The position numbers and the translations under genes were made by a program. Below the pieces are notes generated by a model. That model worked only from the letters and a program-made list of their open reading frames with translations. It had not been told where the DNA came from and did not search any database. Shown here piece after piece: positions 26,208 through 37,600 of a stretch of DNA of 64,000 nucleotides (position 1 is the stretch's first letter; each line of letters starts with the position of its first letter). This DNA is from Gemmataceae bacterium (GTDB lineage Bacteria; Planctomycetota; Planctomycetia; Gemmatales; Gemmataceae): the NCBI GenBank assembly GCA_022616435.1, contig JAKEET010000084.1:1-64000 (forward strand). Direction: 5' to 3'.

Positions 26208-29200
26208 TCAAATCCAACCGAACAGGATGTCGCGCAGCACCGGCGTCAGGCTGGGATCGGACGTGATCAGCGTCACCCGGTATTGCATGTAGCGCGCCGA
26301 CGGGCTGGCGATGTCGCCGCCGTTGGCCACTTGTTCCCAATCGGACCAGTCGTCGCCGAAGCCGCTGACGAGCGAATCGCTGGTCTCGTCGCCGACGATG
26401 ATCTGGGTGCCGGAGCCGCCCAGCAAGACCGTGTCGCCGCTGCGCGTTTCGACGATGATCTGGCAGCCCGGCGGCAGGTCGGCGGTGAAGCTCATCGTGC
26501 CCCAGTCGGCGACGCGCGTGGCGTCGAAGACCGCCGACGTGAACGTGCCGGTGAGCGCATAGGAGAGCACGCGCACCGAATCGGCCTGGAGCGTCGTCGA
26601 GCCGTTGAAGGAGGAAAAGGCGACCTTGGTGGCGGTTCCGGCTGGGAAGCTCATCGCAATCGTGGTCCGCAAGACGCCATCGACGTAGAAGCGGAACACG
26701 CCGCCCGCGGGGTCGACCTTGTAGTCGTGGAAGCCGCTCGGCAGCGGGCCGAGATCAACATCCTGGGTGGCGCCCGAGACGTTGACGCGCGCGAAGAGAC
26801 GGTCGGAGGTGCCCGCGGTGCTGAACTTCGCCCAGTAGTTCCCCGCGAACGAATCGAAACTCGTGGCGAGACCGAAGTGCTGCCAGGGGGCCGGCGCGAA
26901 CTGCACCCGCCCCTCGATCGGCACGTTTTCATAGCTCTGGGTGGAGTAGATCGCGGTCCCCGCCAGGGAGAGCGTGCCGCCGCTCACCACGATCGCATCG
27001 GGGCCGGTCGACCACGACAGGTTGACCCAGCTCGAACCGAGCGCGATGCCGCTGAAGTCGTCGGCAAAGGCCGGCGCGAGCTGCAGCTCGCCGTCTTCTT
27101 CCTGACTGACGACGACGCCGTTCAGGACGCCGGTGTTGAAATTGGCGGCGGTGTCTTGCTGCCAGAGACCGACGCCCGTTTCGAACGCCCAGACGGCGCC
27201 GCTGCCGAGCGCGTTGCCGCTGGTGTCGGTGATGGCGGCGTCGAGGATGACTTCGTAGTCGGTATGGCCGGCCAGGGCGATCGTCGGCCGCAGCACGGCC
27301 GTCGAACCGGAGACGCTGACGATGGCCGGCACGTCGGTCGTGGAGCCAACCGCGCGGACGTGGAACGACGAGGGCATGATGGTGGGCAAGTTCATCAGCT
27401 CGCTGAATTTCACCGTGATCGGGGCGAGCAGGCCGATGCCCGTGGCGCCCTGGGCCGGCGTCTGACTCACGATGTGCGGCGCCACGGTGTCGGCGCCGGT
27501 GCTGTAGGTGATAGTGATGTCGGAGAAGGCAGGCGTGAGACCGGCGACCGAGCTGGCCAGGTCGACTCGATATTGCAGGAAATGCGACCTGCCGCCGATG
27601 ACGGCCCCCGAAGCGCCGAGCGGGATGAAGTCGGTCCACGTCGAGTCCGGGAACGGCGTGTCGCCCATGCGCACGCTGACGCCCAGGGTTGTGCCGGCCG
27701 GCGTTGTGCCGTTCCACGTGGCGGACGACCACGTGACGGGGACGCCGGCGTCCAGCGTCTGCGATACAAAACTTCCCGACGTGGCAATGGGGCCCAGGCG
27801 CATCCAATCGACGACCAGGTTGTTGCCGTCGATGTTGAAGTCGCTGACCAGCGGCCGCAAGCTGCCTGTGACGGTGATCGCGTGGCTGGCGACCTGGTTG
27901 CCGTCGATGAAGTAGACGATGCTGTCGGTGTTCCAGTCGATGCGGAAGACGTGGGGCGCGCCGAACCAGTTCCCCGGGATCAAGGTGTCCGCCACGCCGG
28001 AGCCGGAGGTCCGCGCGTACAGGCCGTTGCCGGACCATGAGCTGAACAGGGCATACGGCGGATTGCTGAAGTCGAACGAGAACCCGGCGTGCTGATAGGC
28101 GGAGCCGCCGAAGGTTGCCATGAATTCGAGCGATCGCCCCGGCCCGAACAAAGCGTCCGGACCAAGCCGGCTGCCGTCGATGCTCACCACGCCGCCGCCG
28201 ACGTTGGCGCTGCCGCCGGGATTCCAGGCGGCGCTCGACCAGCCGCCGGGCAGCGCGGCGCCCGTGAACTCCGCTCCCGCCGCCGGCGCCAGCGCGAGCT
28301 GACCGCCGCCGTTGCCGGTGATGTAGACGTTGCTGTGGACGCCGGCTTCGAAATCGACGATATCGGTATCGGTCAAGGTCGTTTGCCCGGCATCTTGAGT
28401 CGTGAAATTCCAGACGATGTCGCCGCCCAGGGCATTGCCGGCGAGGTCCGCGACGGCGCCGGCGAGCGTGACCTGGTACGTCGTGTTGCCTGCCAGCGTC
28501 AGCGTCGGCTGCAGCGTCGCGGTCGAACCTGAGTACGTGACCAGCGCCGGTTCGTCCGTGGACGCTCCTTGAGCGCGCACCCGGAACGTTGTCGAGTCGA
28601 TCGTGGCCGGGTTCATCAGCTCGTTGAACTTCACGGTGATGGCGGCGGCGGGGTTCACTTCGGTTGCACCGGCCGCCGGACCGATGAAGAGGACGGTCGG
28701 CGCGATGGCATCGAGCTGGGTGTCGCCGGCCAGAGTCAGATCGTGCAGGATGGGGGTGACATTGGGGACGCTGCTGGCGAGGTTGGCGCGATACTGGAAA
28801 TACCGCGAGCCGCCGCCGATGGTCGCGCCCGATCCAGCCAGGGGGATGTAGTCGGTCCACGACGAATCCGGGGTCGGCGTGTTGCCCATGCGAACGCTGA
28901 TGTCGATGCTGGTGCCGGTCGGAGTGCTGCTCGTCCAAGACGCCGAATGCCAGGCAACCTCGGCGCCGGCGTCGAGAACGCGCGACAGGAACGTGCCTGC
29001 ATCCGCCTGGGGTCCGAGACGCAGCCAATCAATGACCAGGTTGCTGCCGTTGACGTTGTAATCGCTGGCCAGCGGACGAAGGCTGCCGCTGACGACGACG
29101 GCGTGCGATGCGACCAGGCTGCCGTCGATGAAATAGTCGATGCTGGCCGGGTTCCAGTCGATGCGGAATAAGTGGGGCGCCGCCAGCCAATTGCCGGGGA

Positions 29201-32200
29201 TGAGCGTGTCCATGGTGGCCGAGCCGGAAGTGCGCGCGTACAACCCGCCGCCGGAGCTCGTGCTGAAAATGGCGTAGGGCACGCCGTTGAAATCGACGGA
29301 CAAGCCGATGTGCTGGTAGGGGTCGCCGCTGAACGTCGCGACGAATTCCAGCGAGCCGCCGGGAGCGTAGAGGACATCGGGACCGACCCGGCCGCCGTCG
29401 ATCGTCACCACGCCGCCGCCGACGGTCGCGCCGCCGCCGGTTTGCCATGACAACGTGGACCAGTTGGGCGGCAGGGCGCTTCCGGAAAACTCGGAGCCGG
29501 TGGTCGGCGCCAGGATCAGCTCGCCGTTGCCGGTTTGCGTCACATAGGTGTTGGCGTCGGTGGTCCCTGCCGCGAAGTCCGCTGCCGTCGCATCAACATA
29601 GCTGAGCGCCTCGGTCGTGAAAGTCCACACAACATCGCTGCCCAGGACATTGCCGACGCCGTCCCCGACATCGCCGTCCACGGTCACCTGATAGATGGTA
29701 TTCGAGGCCAAGGGCAGCATGGGCTGCAGCGTCGCCGTGGAGCCGCCGAACGTCACCAGGGACATCACGTCCTCGGTTGCCCCGACGGCGCGAAGTCGCA
29801 CGTTGCCGGCAATGCTGCCGGGATCGATCAGTTCGCTGAAGCTGATGTCGATCGTCGTCGCCCGGCTGACATCGACGGCCCCGGGCGCCGGAGATTGTGC
29901 GGCGATCGTGGGGGCAATGGTATCGTGAATGCCGCCGCCGAGCGGCCCGCCCGTGGATGCGGCGTAGTTGATGTTCACATCTTGCAGCAAGGGAGTTACG
30001 CCGGGAACCGTGGCCGCCAGCTCCGCGCGATATTGCAGATACTGAGACACGCCGCCGATCTGGGCGCCCGGTCCGGCCAGCGGCACAAAGCTCGTCCAGG
30101 AGCTGTCGGGGGTCGGAGTATTGCCCATGCGCACGCTGATGGCCAAGCTCGTGCCCGCGGGAACGACGCTCGACCAGTTCGCGTCGCTCCAGGTCACGAC
30201 GCTGCCGGCATCGTAGATGCTCGACAGGTACTCGCCGGCGGGAGTGAACGGCCCCAGGCGCATCCAATCGACTTGCAGAGGATTGGCGTCAACGTCGAAA
30301 TCGCTGGCGATCGGGCGAAGGCTGCCGGCAACGGTGATCGCGTGGGAGGCCACCAGCGAACCATCGATGAAGTAGTCGATGCTGGCCGGGTTCCAGTCGA
30401 TGCGGTAGAGGTGTGGCGCGCCGAGCCAGTTGCCGGGGATCAGCGTGTCCTCATTGGCCGAGCCGGAAGTCCGTGCATACAAGGCGCCGCCAAGGAAGGA
30501 ACTGAAAATGGCAAACGGGGGATTGGTGAAGTCCAGCGAGAGACCAATGTGCTGCCAGGGTGCGCCGCTGAACGTGGCCTGGAACTCGAGCGAGCGGCCG
30601 GGGCCGAAGAGCGTATCGGGACCGACGCGGGCGCCCTCGACGCTGACGATGCCGTTGTTGACAATCGTTGAGCCGTTCGCGTGCCAGGCGGTGCTCGACC
30701 AACCGGGCGCAAGCGATGTACCGCCGAAATCCGCGTTGGCCGCCGACGCCAGCGTGACTTCGGCGCCGGCCGCGGTCCCGGTGGGCTGGCCGCCGTCGAA
30801 CGTCACGTTCAACAGCGTCTCCCAACCCGTCGTAAACGTCCAGATGATGTCGCCGCCGAGCAGGTTGCCGGCCGCATCGCGAACCGAGCCGGAAAGAGTG
30901 ACTTGGTACGAGGAATCGGGAAACAGCGACGCGTCGGGCTGCAGGGTCGCCGTGGCGCCCTGGAACGTCAACTCGGCGGGCACGTCACTGGCGTCGCCGA
31001 CTTTTCGCAAACGAAGGCTTGTCGCGGTGAATGATGCGGCGTCCATCAACTCGTTGAACGTGACCACGACCGGCCCCACCGGCAAGATGCTCAAGCTTCC
31101 TGGTGACGGAGATTGAGTGGCGACGCTGGGGGCGATGTTGTCGGTCTGGCTGGTGTTGTAGGACACCGTCACCGTTTCCAGCACGGGCGTGCGATAGCCG
31201 TCGCTGGATGTCAGGTTCGCTCGATACTGCAAATAGCGGGACGTGCCGCCGACCATTCCTCCCGATGCGATCGAAATCCAATCGGTCCAGCCGGCGTCGG
31301 GCGCCGCGGAGTTGCCCATCCGCAACTGCATGTCGAGGCTCGTGCCGGCCGGCGTGTCCGCGATCCAGTCGAACGCACTCCAGAAGACCGCGGCGCCGCC
31401 GTCGAGGACGCGCGACGTGTACGACCCGGACAAGGCATAGGGTGTGACTCGCACGGAATCGACGACGAGCGCTCCGCCGCCGGCCTCAAAGTCGGAAGCG
31501 GCCGGGCGCATCGAGTTGGTGATCAACACCGGATGCACGACCACGCGGGTGCCGTCGATCCAGTACTCGACGCCCGTGGGAGTCCAGTCAACCCGGAATT
31601 GATGGGGCGTGCCGAGCCAGTTGCCAGGGATCTGAGTGTCGATCGTCGTCGTGCCGCCCTTGGATCGTGCATAGAGGCTGCCGCCCGCGTACGTTGAGAA
31701 GATGGCGCGTGAACCTTGGTCGAAATCGGTGTCGAACCCAAGGGCTTGGAATGGCGCGCCGCTGAACGTCGCGATGGCTTCCAGCGACCGACCCGGTCCC
31801 ATGAACGCATTGGCCTGCGTGGCGCCGTTGATGGTCGCGGCGCCGCTGGCGACGACGACCGACCCGCCGGAGCGCGTGGACACGACCGACCAGGCTTCGG
31901 ACAACGACGTTCCGGAAAACTCGCTGCCCAAGGTGGGCGCGAGGGTAACCTCGCCGTTGCCGGTCAGGGTCAAGTACGTTCCCGCGTCCAGCGTGCCGGT
32001 AGCGAAATCGGCGGCAGTCGTGTCCGAAAACGCCGGCGTCGAGAAGCTGCGCGGCGCTTCCGACAACGACGGAAATGTCGTGGTGTTGTTGAATTCGTCC
32101 GTGGAGATGACCCGATAGTAGTAAGTCGTGTTCGGCGTGAGGTTGTTGAGCGTGATCGAATGGGCCGTCACCATGGTCAGATCGGTCAGACTGAGGTTCA

Positions 32201-34334
32201 GAGAACTGGGCGATGTGCCGTAAACAACCTGCGACGTCGCTGATTCGTCGGTCTGCCAATCGATCGTGACGGTCTGGTTGTTGACCAGGTTCGTCTCGAC
32301 ACCGCTCAAGGCCGGCGCGGTGGCGTCGTCGGCGACGACGGTGATGCCGACCGCCGCCCAGCTTGTTTCCAGATTGACACTATCGTCCGAAGCGCGGGCC
32401 ACGATGTCGTAGACGCCGGTTTGTTCCGCCGCCCACGTGTAGGTCCAGCTGCCGCGGCCTTCGGCGCGGCGCCAGACCACGCCGCCGTCCAAGGAGATTT
32501 CGACGCCGCCGACCACGCCGCCGCCGGTGTCCGTTGCGGTTCCAGAGATCGTCAATTGAGCGCCGCTTTGAATGACCAGTCCGTCGGGAATCGAGGTGAT
32601 GGTCGTGTCGGGCGCGATGAAGTCGGTCGAGGCCACCGTCTGAATCAAGCCCGCCTGCAGATCCCCGGCCGCCACGCCCATGTCGGCGAACAAGTTCACG
32701 GTGGCCTGCTGCATGCGGACGTCCGGCACCGTGATGCCGCCGTCGTGCTTGCCATCCAGGCCCCAGGACCACTGGACCGTGCCGGCGCCAAACACGATCG
32801 CGCCGCTGGCCGCACGGTACATCGTCATCGAGTGCGTTGCCGTTCCTGGAGCGACCATGCAACCGCGGCACACGGCGCACGGGCTGCCGGCGATGCCGCC
32901 GCAACCGGGCCAGCTGATCGGATCGACCAGCTTTTCCGGCACGTTTTCGGTTTTCAACGATAATCGAATAATCCCGGCGGGGCGGAAGCCATTGTCCACA
33001 TCTTCATCCCACTCGTAACCGAGCGTACCGTTGGAAAGCGTGGCGACTTCACCGGGCTGCAACGTGGCGACGGTGGTGCTCCGCCAAAAGCGCATCTTGC
33101 CATCGGCTTCGGGAACCTCAATCGAAGTGCCAAAAGTGCCGCCGGGGCCGCGATTGACCGAGAAGATCTGGCCGGTGAGCAGCTGTTCGACCTTGGCGTC
33201 GCCCGGCGGTGAAAAGCGCAGATCGCGCCACAGTCCGGTCCAGATCGGCGACGGGTCGGGAATGCCGCCATTGGGCGCGACCTGAATCGGCTCCTCATAG
33301 ACGCCTTGAAGTTCCTCGACGCCGACCATGGATTCCTTGTAGCACACCAGCGTGCGAAATGCCGTGCCGCTGCTGTCGATGCTCTGCTCCCACCTGACCT
33401 TCCAGTACAGCTCGTTGCCGCTGAAGAATGCGAGATTGACCCCGGCGTCGCGAGCCGCTTCCGCCGCGGCGAACATCTCCGCGGACCAGTACTCATCATG
33501 GCCGACGGACAGGAAGATCTTGTGCTCCAGCAGCTCGGCGCCGCGACGGGCGGTGTCCACGTTGGAAAAGTAGCTGACGTCGAAGCCGTTGGCTTCCAGC
33601 CAGCGCACCATCGGGTATTCGGCCCAGTACACCCAGTTGGTCTCGCCCATGCCTCCCGGGATGGTTCGTGTCGTGAACGGCCGATTGTAACTCAAGGCAT
33701 AGGCGCGCCCGCCGGCGGAGGTGATGTCGTAGAGACTCTTTCCTCCCCACGTGTTGTAGGCTTGCCAGGTGGTGTCTGATGTCTGGAACAGCAAATCGGA
33801 GCTGCCATCGTCGTCGCGCACGACGAAGAAAACGTGGTTGGCGCCCTCGATCGCGTCCTGGCGAACGAGTTTCGCGAAGTAAATTCCCGAGGTGGCATTC
33901 GTGGGCACATTCCACGTGGCCGATACGCTCCAATTGCCGGCGTCGATCAGTCCGGTGGCTTCGTCCGTCAGCGGGGCAGGCTGATCTTGCGGCTGCGACA
34001 GCTGGTTCTGGATGGTGGCCACCTTGCGGGCCCCCATGCCGCCGTAGTAGCCCATCCGGTAGATATCGAGCCGATAGTCCGTGGAGTCGGTATTGATTTT
34101 GAATTGGACGGTCTGACCTTGATCGACGCTGATGTCGGTGGTGAAGCCTTCGATGTTCGAGTCGCCGCCGCTAACCACGTCCCACTCGCTCTGCGGATTG
34201 CCCGGCAGCAAGTTCTCGGTGATGATCGGATTCACCGCCGGGACAAGGCGGTCCTCCAGCGTCTCTAGCGTTGGACGTGCTTTGCGGCGCCGATTGTTCG
34301 GCTTCTTGTGCTTGCTAGGTCCATGCGATGCCAT
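26208..34334 (-). CDS. giant surface protein: dimethylformamidase-beta-like, FN3, tandem Ig/jelly-roll repeats
   Basis: About 2708 residues from the ATG at 34334, which has GGAG 7 bases upstream. LETLEDRLVPA lies near residues 20-33 (planctomycete export-type motif). Residues about 35-550 match the N,N-dimethylformamidase beta-subunit-like module (YRLDIYRMGYYGG, LFQTSDTTWQAYN, SVGHDEYWS). Then come an Ig-like domain (about 570-668), an FN3 domain (about 670-768) and a long array of concanavalin-like jelly rolls alternating with SbsA-type Ig domains (VTFNELMDAASF, VKFNELMNPATI), five and four copies respectively. The C-terminus repeats the VSVRMGDTP-type unit once more. It has no PEP-CTERM tail. 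The N-terminal module and family role point to the cell surface; no enzymatic activity is claimed. A promoter-like TTGACT-N18-TAATAA lies at 34656-34627. Confidence 0.85.
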   Translation of the reverse strand: MASHGPSKHKKPNNRRRKARPTLETLEDRLVPAVNPIITENLLPGNPQSEWDVVSGGDSNIEGFTTDISVDQGQTVQFKINTDSTDYRLDIYRMGYYGGMGARKVATIQNQLSQPQDQPAPLTDEATGLIDAGNWSVSATWNVPTNATSGIYFAKLVRQDAIEGANHVFFVVRDDDGSSDLLFQTSDTTWQAYNTWGGKSLYDITSAGGRAYALSYNRPFTTRTIPGGMGETNWVYWAEYPMVRWLEANGFDVSYFSNVDTARRGAELLEHKIFLSVGHDEYWSAEMFAAAEAARDAGVNLAFFSGNELYWKVRWEQSIDSSGTAFRTLVCYKESMVGVEELQGVYEEPIQVAPNGGIPDPSPIWTGLWRDLRFSPPGDAKVEQLLTGQIFSVNRGPGGTFGTSIEVPEADGKMRFWRSTTVATLQPGEVATLSNGTLGYEWDEDVDNGFRPAGIIRLSLKTENVPEKLVDPISWPGCGGIAGSPCAVCRGCMVAPGTATHSMTMYRAASGAIVFGAGTVQWSWGLDGKHDGGITVPDVRMQQATVNLFADMGVAAGDLQAGLIQTVASTDFIAPDTTITSIPDGLVIQSGAQLTISGTATDTGGGVVGGVEISLDGGVVWRRAEGRGSWTYTWAAEQTGVYDIVARASDDSVNLETSWAAVGITVVADDATAPALSGVETNLVNNQTVTIDWQTDESATSQVVYGTSPSSLNLSLTDLTMVTAHSITLNNLTPNTTYYYRVISTDEFNNTTTFPSLSEAPRSFSTPAFSDTTAADFATGTLDAGTYLTLTGNGEVTLAPTLGSEFSGTSLSEAWSVVSTRSGGSVVVASGAATINGATQANAFMGPGRSLEAIATFSGAPFQALGFDTDFDQGSRAIFSTYAGGSLYARSKGGTTTIDTQIPGNWLGTPHQFRVDWTPTGVEYWIDGTRVVVHPVLITNSMRPAASDFEAGGGALVVDSVRVTPYALSGSYTSRVLDGGAAVFWSAFDWIADTPAGTSLDMQLRMGNSAAPDAGWTDWISIASGGMVGGTSRYLQYRANLTSSDGYRTPVLETVTVSYNTSQTDNIAPSVATQSPSPGSLSILPVGPVVVTFNELMDAASFTATSLRLRKVGDASDVPAELTFQGATATLQPDASLFPDSSYQVTLSGSVRDAAGNLLGGDIIWTFTTGWETLLNVTFDGGQPTGTAAGAEVTLASAANADFGGTSLAPGWSSTAWHANGSTIVNNGIVSVEGARVGPDTLFGPGRSLEFQATFSGAPWQHIGLSLDFTNPPFAIFSSFLGGALYARTSGSANEDTLIPGNWLGAPHLYRIDWNPASIDYFIDGSLVASHAITVAGSLRPIASDFDVDANPLQVDWMRLGPFTPAGEYLSSIYDAGSVVTWSDANWSSVVPAGTSLAISVRMGNTPTPDSSWTSFVPLAGPGAQIGGVSQYLQYRAELAATVPGVTPLLQDVNINYAASTGGPLGGGIHDTIAPTIAAQSPAPGAVDVSRATTIDISFSELIDPGSIAGNVRLRAVGATEDVMSLVTFGGSTATLQPMLPLASNTIYQVTVDGDVGDGVGNVLGSDVVWTFTTEALSYVDATAADFAAGTTDANTYVTQTGNGELILAPTTGSEFSGSALPPNWSTLSWQTGGGATVGGGVVTIDGGRVGPDVLYAPGGSLEFVATFSGDPYQHIGLSVDFNGVPYAIFSTSSGGGLYARTSGSATMDTLIPGNWLAAPHLFRIDWNPASIDYFIDGSLVASHAVVVSGSLRPLASDYNVNGSNLVIDWLRLGPQADAGTFLSRVLDAGAEVAWHSASWTSSTPTGTSIDISVRMGNTPTPDSSWTDYIPLAGSGATIGGGSRYFQYRANLASSVPNVTPILHDLTLAGDTQLDAIAPTVLFIGPAAGATEVNPAAAITVKFNELMNPATIDSTTFRVRAQGASTDEPALVTYSGSTATLQPTLTLAGNTTYQVTLAGAVADLAGNALGGDIVWNFTTQDAGQTTLTDTDIVDFEAGVHSNVYITGNGGGQLALAPAAGAEFTGAALPGGWSSAAWNPGGSANVGGGVVSIDGSRLGPDALFGPGRSLEFMATFGGSAYQHAGFSFDFSNPPYALFSSWSGNGLYARTSGSGVADTLIPGNWFGAPHVFRIDWNTDSIVYFIDGNQVASHAITVTGSLRPLVSDFNIDGNNLVVDWMRLGPIATSGSFVSQTLDAGVPVTWSSATWNGTTPAGTTLGVSVRMGDTPFPDSTWTDFIPLGASGAVIGGRSHFLQYRVDLASSVAGLTPAFSDITITYSTGADTVAPHIVSQTPAQGATGIGLLAPITVKFSELMNLPTIMPSSFHVRAVGSTTDVPAIVSVSGSTAVLRPTIALAGHTDYEVILDAAITDTSGNALGSGAVWAFETGVGLWQQDTAANFNTGVLNGVVVSQEEDGELQLAPAFADDFSGIALGSSWVNLSWSTGPDAIVVSGGTLSLAGTAIYSTQSYENVPIEGRVQFAPAPWQHFGLATSFDSFAGNYWAKFSTAGTSDRLFARVNVSGATQDVDLGPLPSGFHDYKVDPAGGVFRFYVDGVLRTTIAMSFPAGTATKVAFSSFNGSTTLQADSVRVLSYALTGTFTSAVFDATRVADWGTMSFTADLPPGCQIIVETRSGDTVLLGGSGTQIIVGDETSDSLVSGFGDDWSDWEQVANGGDIASPSARYMQYRVTLITSDPSLTPVLRDILFGWI
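26560..31990 (-). repeat. about 1.2-kb tandem coding repeats
   Basis: The marker coding for NWLGAPHLYRIDWNPASIDY recurs near 31618, 30427, 29186 and 27966, spacings of 1191, 1241 and 1220 bases. Each unit encodes one Ig-like domain plus one jelly roll plus a linking module. Several stretches are identical at the DNA level between units, so recombination between them is plausible. Confidence 0.7.
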
Positions 34335-34686
34335 TGCGTTGCTCCATCGTCGAATAATTGGATCGATCAAAGGAAGGACGGACAGCGCGACACAATTCAG
34401 GGTCGCAGCGCCGGCATGACGAACGAATAAATGGAAAGAAGGGGCGGACTGACCCCGTGGGCCGGCTGCGACTTCAAGCAGGAATGGTCATGGGTAACCC
34501 TTTCGGCGCCCGTGGATGCCTTCGATCGGAGTGTGCAGTCCTCGGAGAGCGCTCAGCCCACCGAGAAACTGCCGAAGGCCATCCCTCTGGGTTGGGGCAC
34601 CGCAAGGATGGTGACTGGATGATGGCTTATTAGACCAGGTTTGCACTCCAAGTCAAGGACAAAACTGGGCTTACGCGCTGGGTCAG
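34335..34686. other. gene-free region between the two giant genes
   Basis: 352 bases. It contains a possible promoter on the minus strand, TTGACT (34656-34651), an 18-base spacer and TAATAA (34632-34627), which would give a leader of about 280 bases. A GGGCTTACGC decamer (34670-34679) also occurs in the tandem repeats at 56391-56448. Nothing else was recognised. Confidence 0.4.
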
Positions 34687-37600
34687 CTACGGCCGGTTCG
34701 GCTTTTGCGTCATGCTGCCATTGCCGCCTCGCGACCAAGCGGCAATGAACCGGTGGATCAGCCGATCAAGCAGCGAACTGGTTTTTACCGGCTGGAGCTT
34801 CGCCGCTTGGGCGTTCTTGTGGGAGCGGATTCTTGCCTTCGGCGCCGCCACATGCAAGTTCGCCCTGAACAACTTGGCGCCCACCTTCTTGATTGGTCCA
34901 GCCGCGGCCGTTGCGACCGGCGCCTTCGGGTGTACAAGATGGAGCGCGGCAACGTCCATTGCGGGCAGCGCTGTCGGCTGAGGCGCCGGCTCCAGGTGGT
35001 GCGCCATCCGATCGGGTGTTGGAAGTCGCCGCACACCCAACGGCACGGTCCCGGCCATTAGATCGCCGCCGGGTTCGTTATCGTCCAACCCCAGGACGTG
35101 GCCCAATTCATGGGCGAGCACGGTCAGCAGGTCCACCTTCATGTAGGCTGGTCCATGGCTGAGCGAGAATTCGGAATCGTCGGCCGGCGTCGGATCGACG
35201 AACCAGCCAAAACCGGCAGCGTCGCGGTCGATCAAGACTCCAGTGGCTGACGTGAAACCCAACTCGTTGCCGGGCAGATCGGTAATCTGCACCGGAACCG
35301 CCTCGAGAGCGGCTTGCGAAGCCGTGCCGGTGGCGACCCAGCGCGCGATCGCCTCGTTCACCACGGGCGTCATCATTTCTTCGGTGAGGGGTTCCGTGTG
35401 CGGCCCCGGAACGACGGCGGCAACGTCCAGGTGCAGGAAGCCGCCGTTGATCGGCGTGTTCATGTCGGTGGTGATCTCGGCCGCGGTTAGCGCGCGATTG
35501 TAGACGCGCACCTCGTCGATCAAGCCGTTGAACCATTCGGACCAGACGTTGTTGCCGCCGACCCGGAGCGGATTGCCGGTGACCAGCATGGAACCGGACC
35601 GGGCCAAGGAGCTGACTTGCACGCCGTTGACGAACAGCCGCAGCGCGGCGCCGTCATACGTGGACGCCAGGTGCGTCCAGGTGTTGACGGCAAGCTGCGC
35701 GGTTCCCGCCGTGCCGTAGCTGGTGCTGCCCTGCCGAATCCAACCGGCCGGTCGCCGCGGTCCGCCGGAATCGTTGCCGTTGTTGTCGGCATAGAGGGCA
35801 TAGGCTAGTTCGCCGGGCGCTTCCTTGAGAATCACCGTCTCCCAGCCGTTGATCGTGGTTGGTCGCACCCACGCTTCCAGGGTCATGCCGGTGGTGAGAT
35901 CCAGGGAAGCGGCATCAGGGACGGTAACGAGGTCGTTGGTCCCGTCGAAGGACAGCGCGTTGCCGTACTTGCCGGTCGTAGACCACGTCGCTCCGGAGAC
36001 CGTGCCGTTGTTGCCCAAACCGGATGTGTCCGTGGCGGTCGCGCCGCTGGATGCATTGAACGACAGGGCGAGGACCAGGCCCGTTGGCGCGGAGTTGGAA
36101 ACGGTCACGGAAACGACCGCGGAGGTCGTGGTGTTGCCGGCGGCGTCGCGGGCGCGAGCGGTCAAGTTGTGTGTGCCGTTGGTTGCGGTGGTGGTGGTCC
36201 AGGATATCGAAAACGGCGCCGTGATGTCTTCCGCGCCCAGATTGTTGCCGTCCAGCAAGAACTGCACGCCGGCAACGCCAATGTTGTCTGAGGCATTCGC
36301 GGAAACCGCAATCGTCCCTGACACCGTGGCGGCGCCGGCAGGGCTCGTGATGTTGACCGACGGCGGCGTTGTGTCCGGTATGGTGACGGTTGCTGAATCC
36401 TCCGAGGACGGGAGACTGACATTGCCGCGCGCATCTTGGGCGGTCACCACGTAGTAATAGGTCCCGGCACTGAGTCCGCTATCAACGAATGACGTGGTCG
36501 TCGGCTGGGCGATGCGGTTGGCGGTCGTCGGCGTGAAGCCCGGCGCCGTCGAACGGTGGACGTTGTAGTTGGTCACGCCGACGTTGTCGGTGGACGGCGA
36601 CCAGCTCAAGGTGGCTTGGCCGATGCCGTCGTTTGCCGTGAATCCTCCGGGCGCTGTGGGTGGCTCCGCATCCTCGGTCGGAGCAGGCAGGCGGACGATG
36701 GGCGCCACGGAAGGGACGCCGTCGCCGTTGACAAGGAAGAGCATGTAGTAGCCCGGCGGCGCGAGGTTTGAATTCGCGGGCGCATCAATATTGAGCCCGC
36801 CGGTGGTTTGCGTGAATGACAAAGGCACGTAGCGTTGTTCCATGTTGAACGAATGCGTGACCGCGCCATTGCGGATGAGCACCACCGAGGCAATATCGGC
36901 GCCGTCTGGAGTTCCGACGAAGAAACTGGATGCGTAGCCAAGCTGTGCCGGCGCCGTGGTCACCGTCGGACGCGCGCCTTTGAACAAGTACGCCGGCGAA
37001 TAGGTCTCGGCGCTGAACTCCGCGTAGCTGTTGGCAAAGTTGTGGCCGCTGCCGGTCACCACCACCCGAGCATCGGGGAGCAGGAAAGCGGTGGAGTGAT
37101 ATTCTCGAGCACGCGCCATGCTGGCCATCGTTGTCCATGTCTGCGTGGCCGGGTTCCAGAGTTCGGCAGGAAGAACTCCGGTGGCCGGATTGATGCCGCC
37201 GATGTCCGTCGAGCCGCCGGTTGCCAGCACGGTCCCATCGGGCAGGACAGTCAGGTTAAGGTGCGTCCGCGGATTGGCCATCGAAGCGGTTTGCTGCCAG
37301 GCCGGCGTGGGCAACGTCGCATCGAGCACGTACGTCGTCGCGGCAGATGGTATGTTTCCGCCATTGTCGGCTGGCGCTGACAAGTAGGAACTGCCGGCCT
37401 TCATGATTTGTCCGGGGGCGTACATTACGGCACTGCCGCCGTCGAGGACGGTCGGGTCAACCAGCGACCACGACTGCGTCGCGACATCCAGGATGTACGT
37501 CGCCATCTTGGCCTCATCCGAGCCGGCAACCAGGACACGTCCATCCGGCGTTTGAAACACGAATGGATAGTTTGGAATCGTCTGGTTGGCTGCGGTGAGC

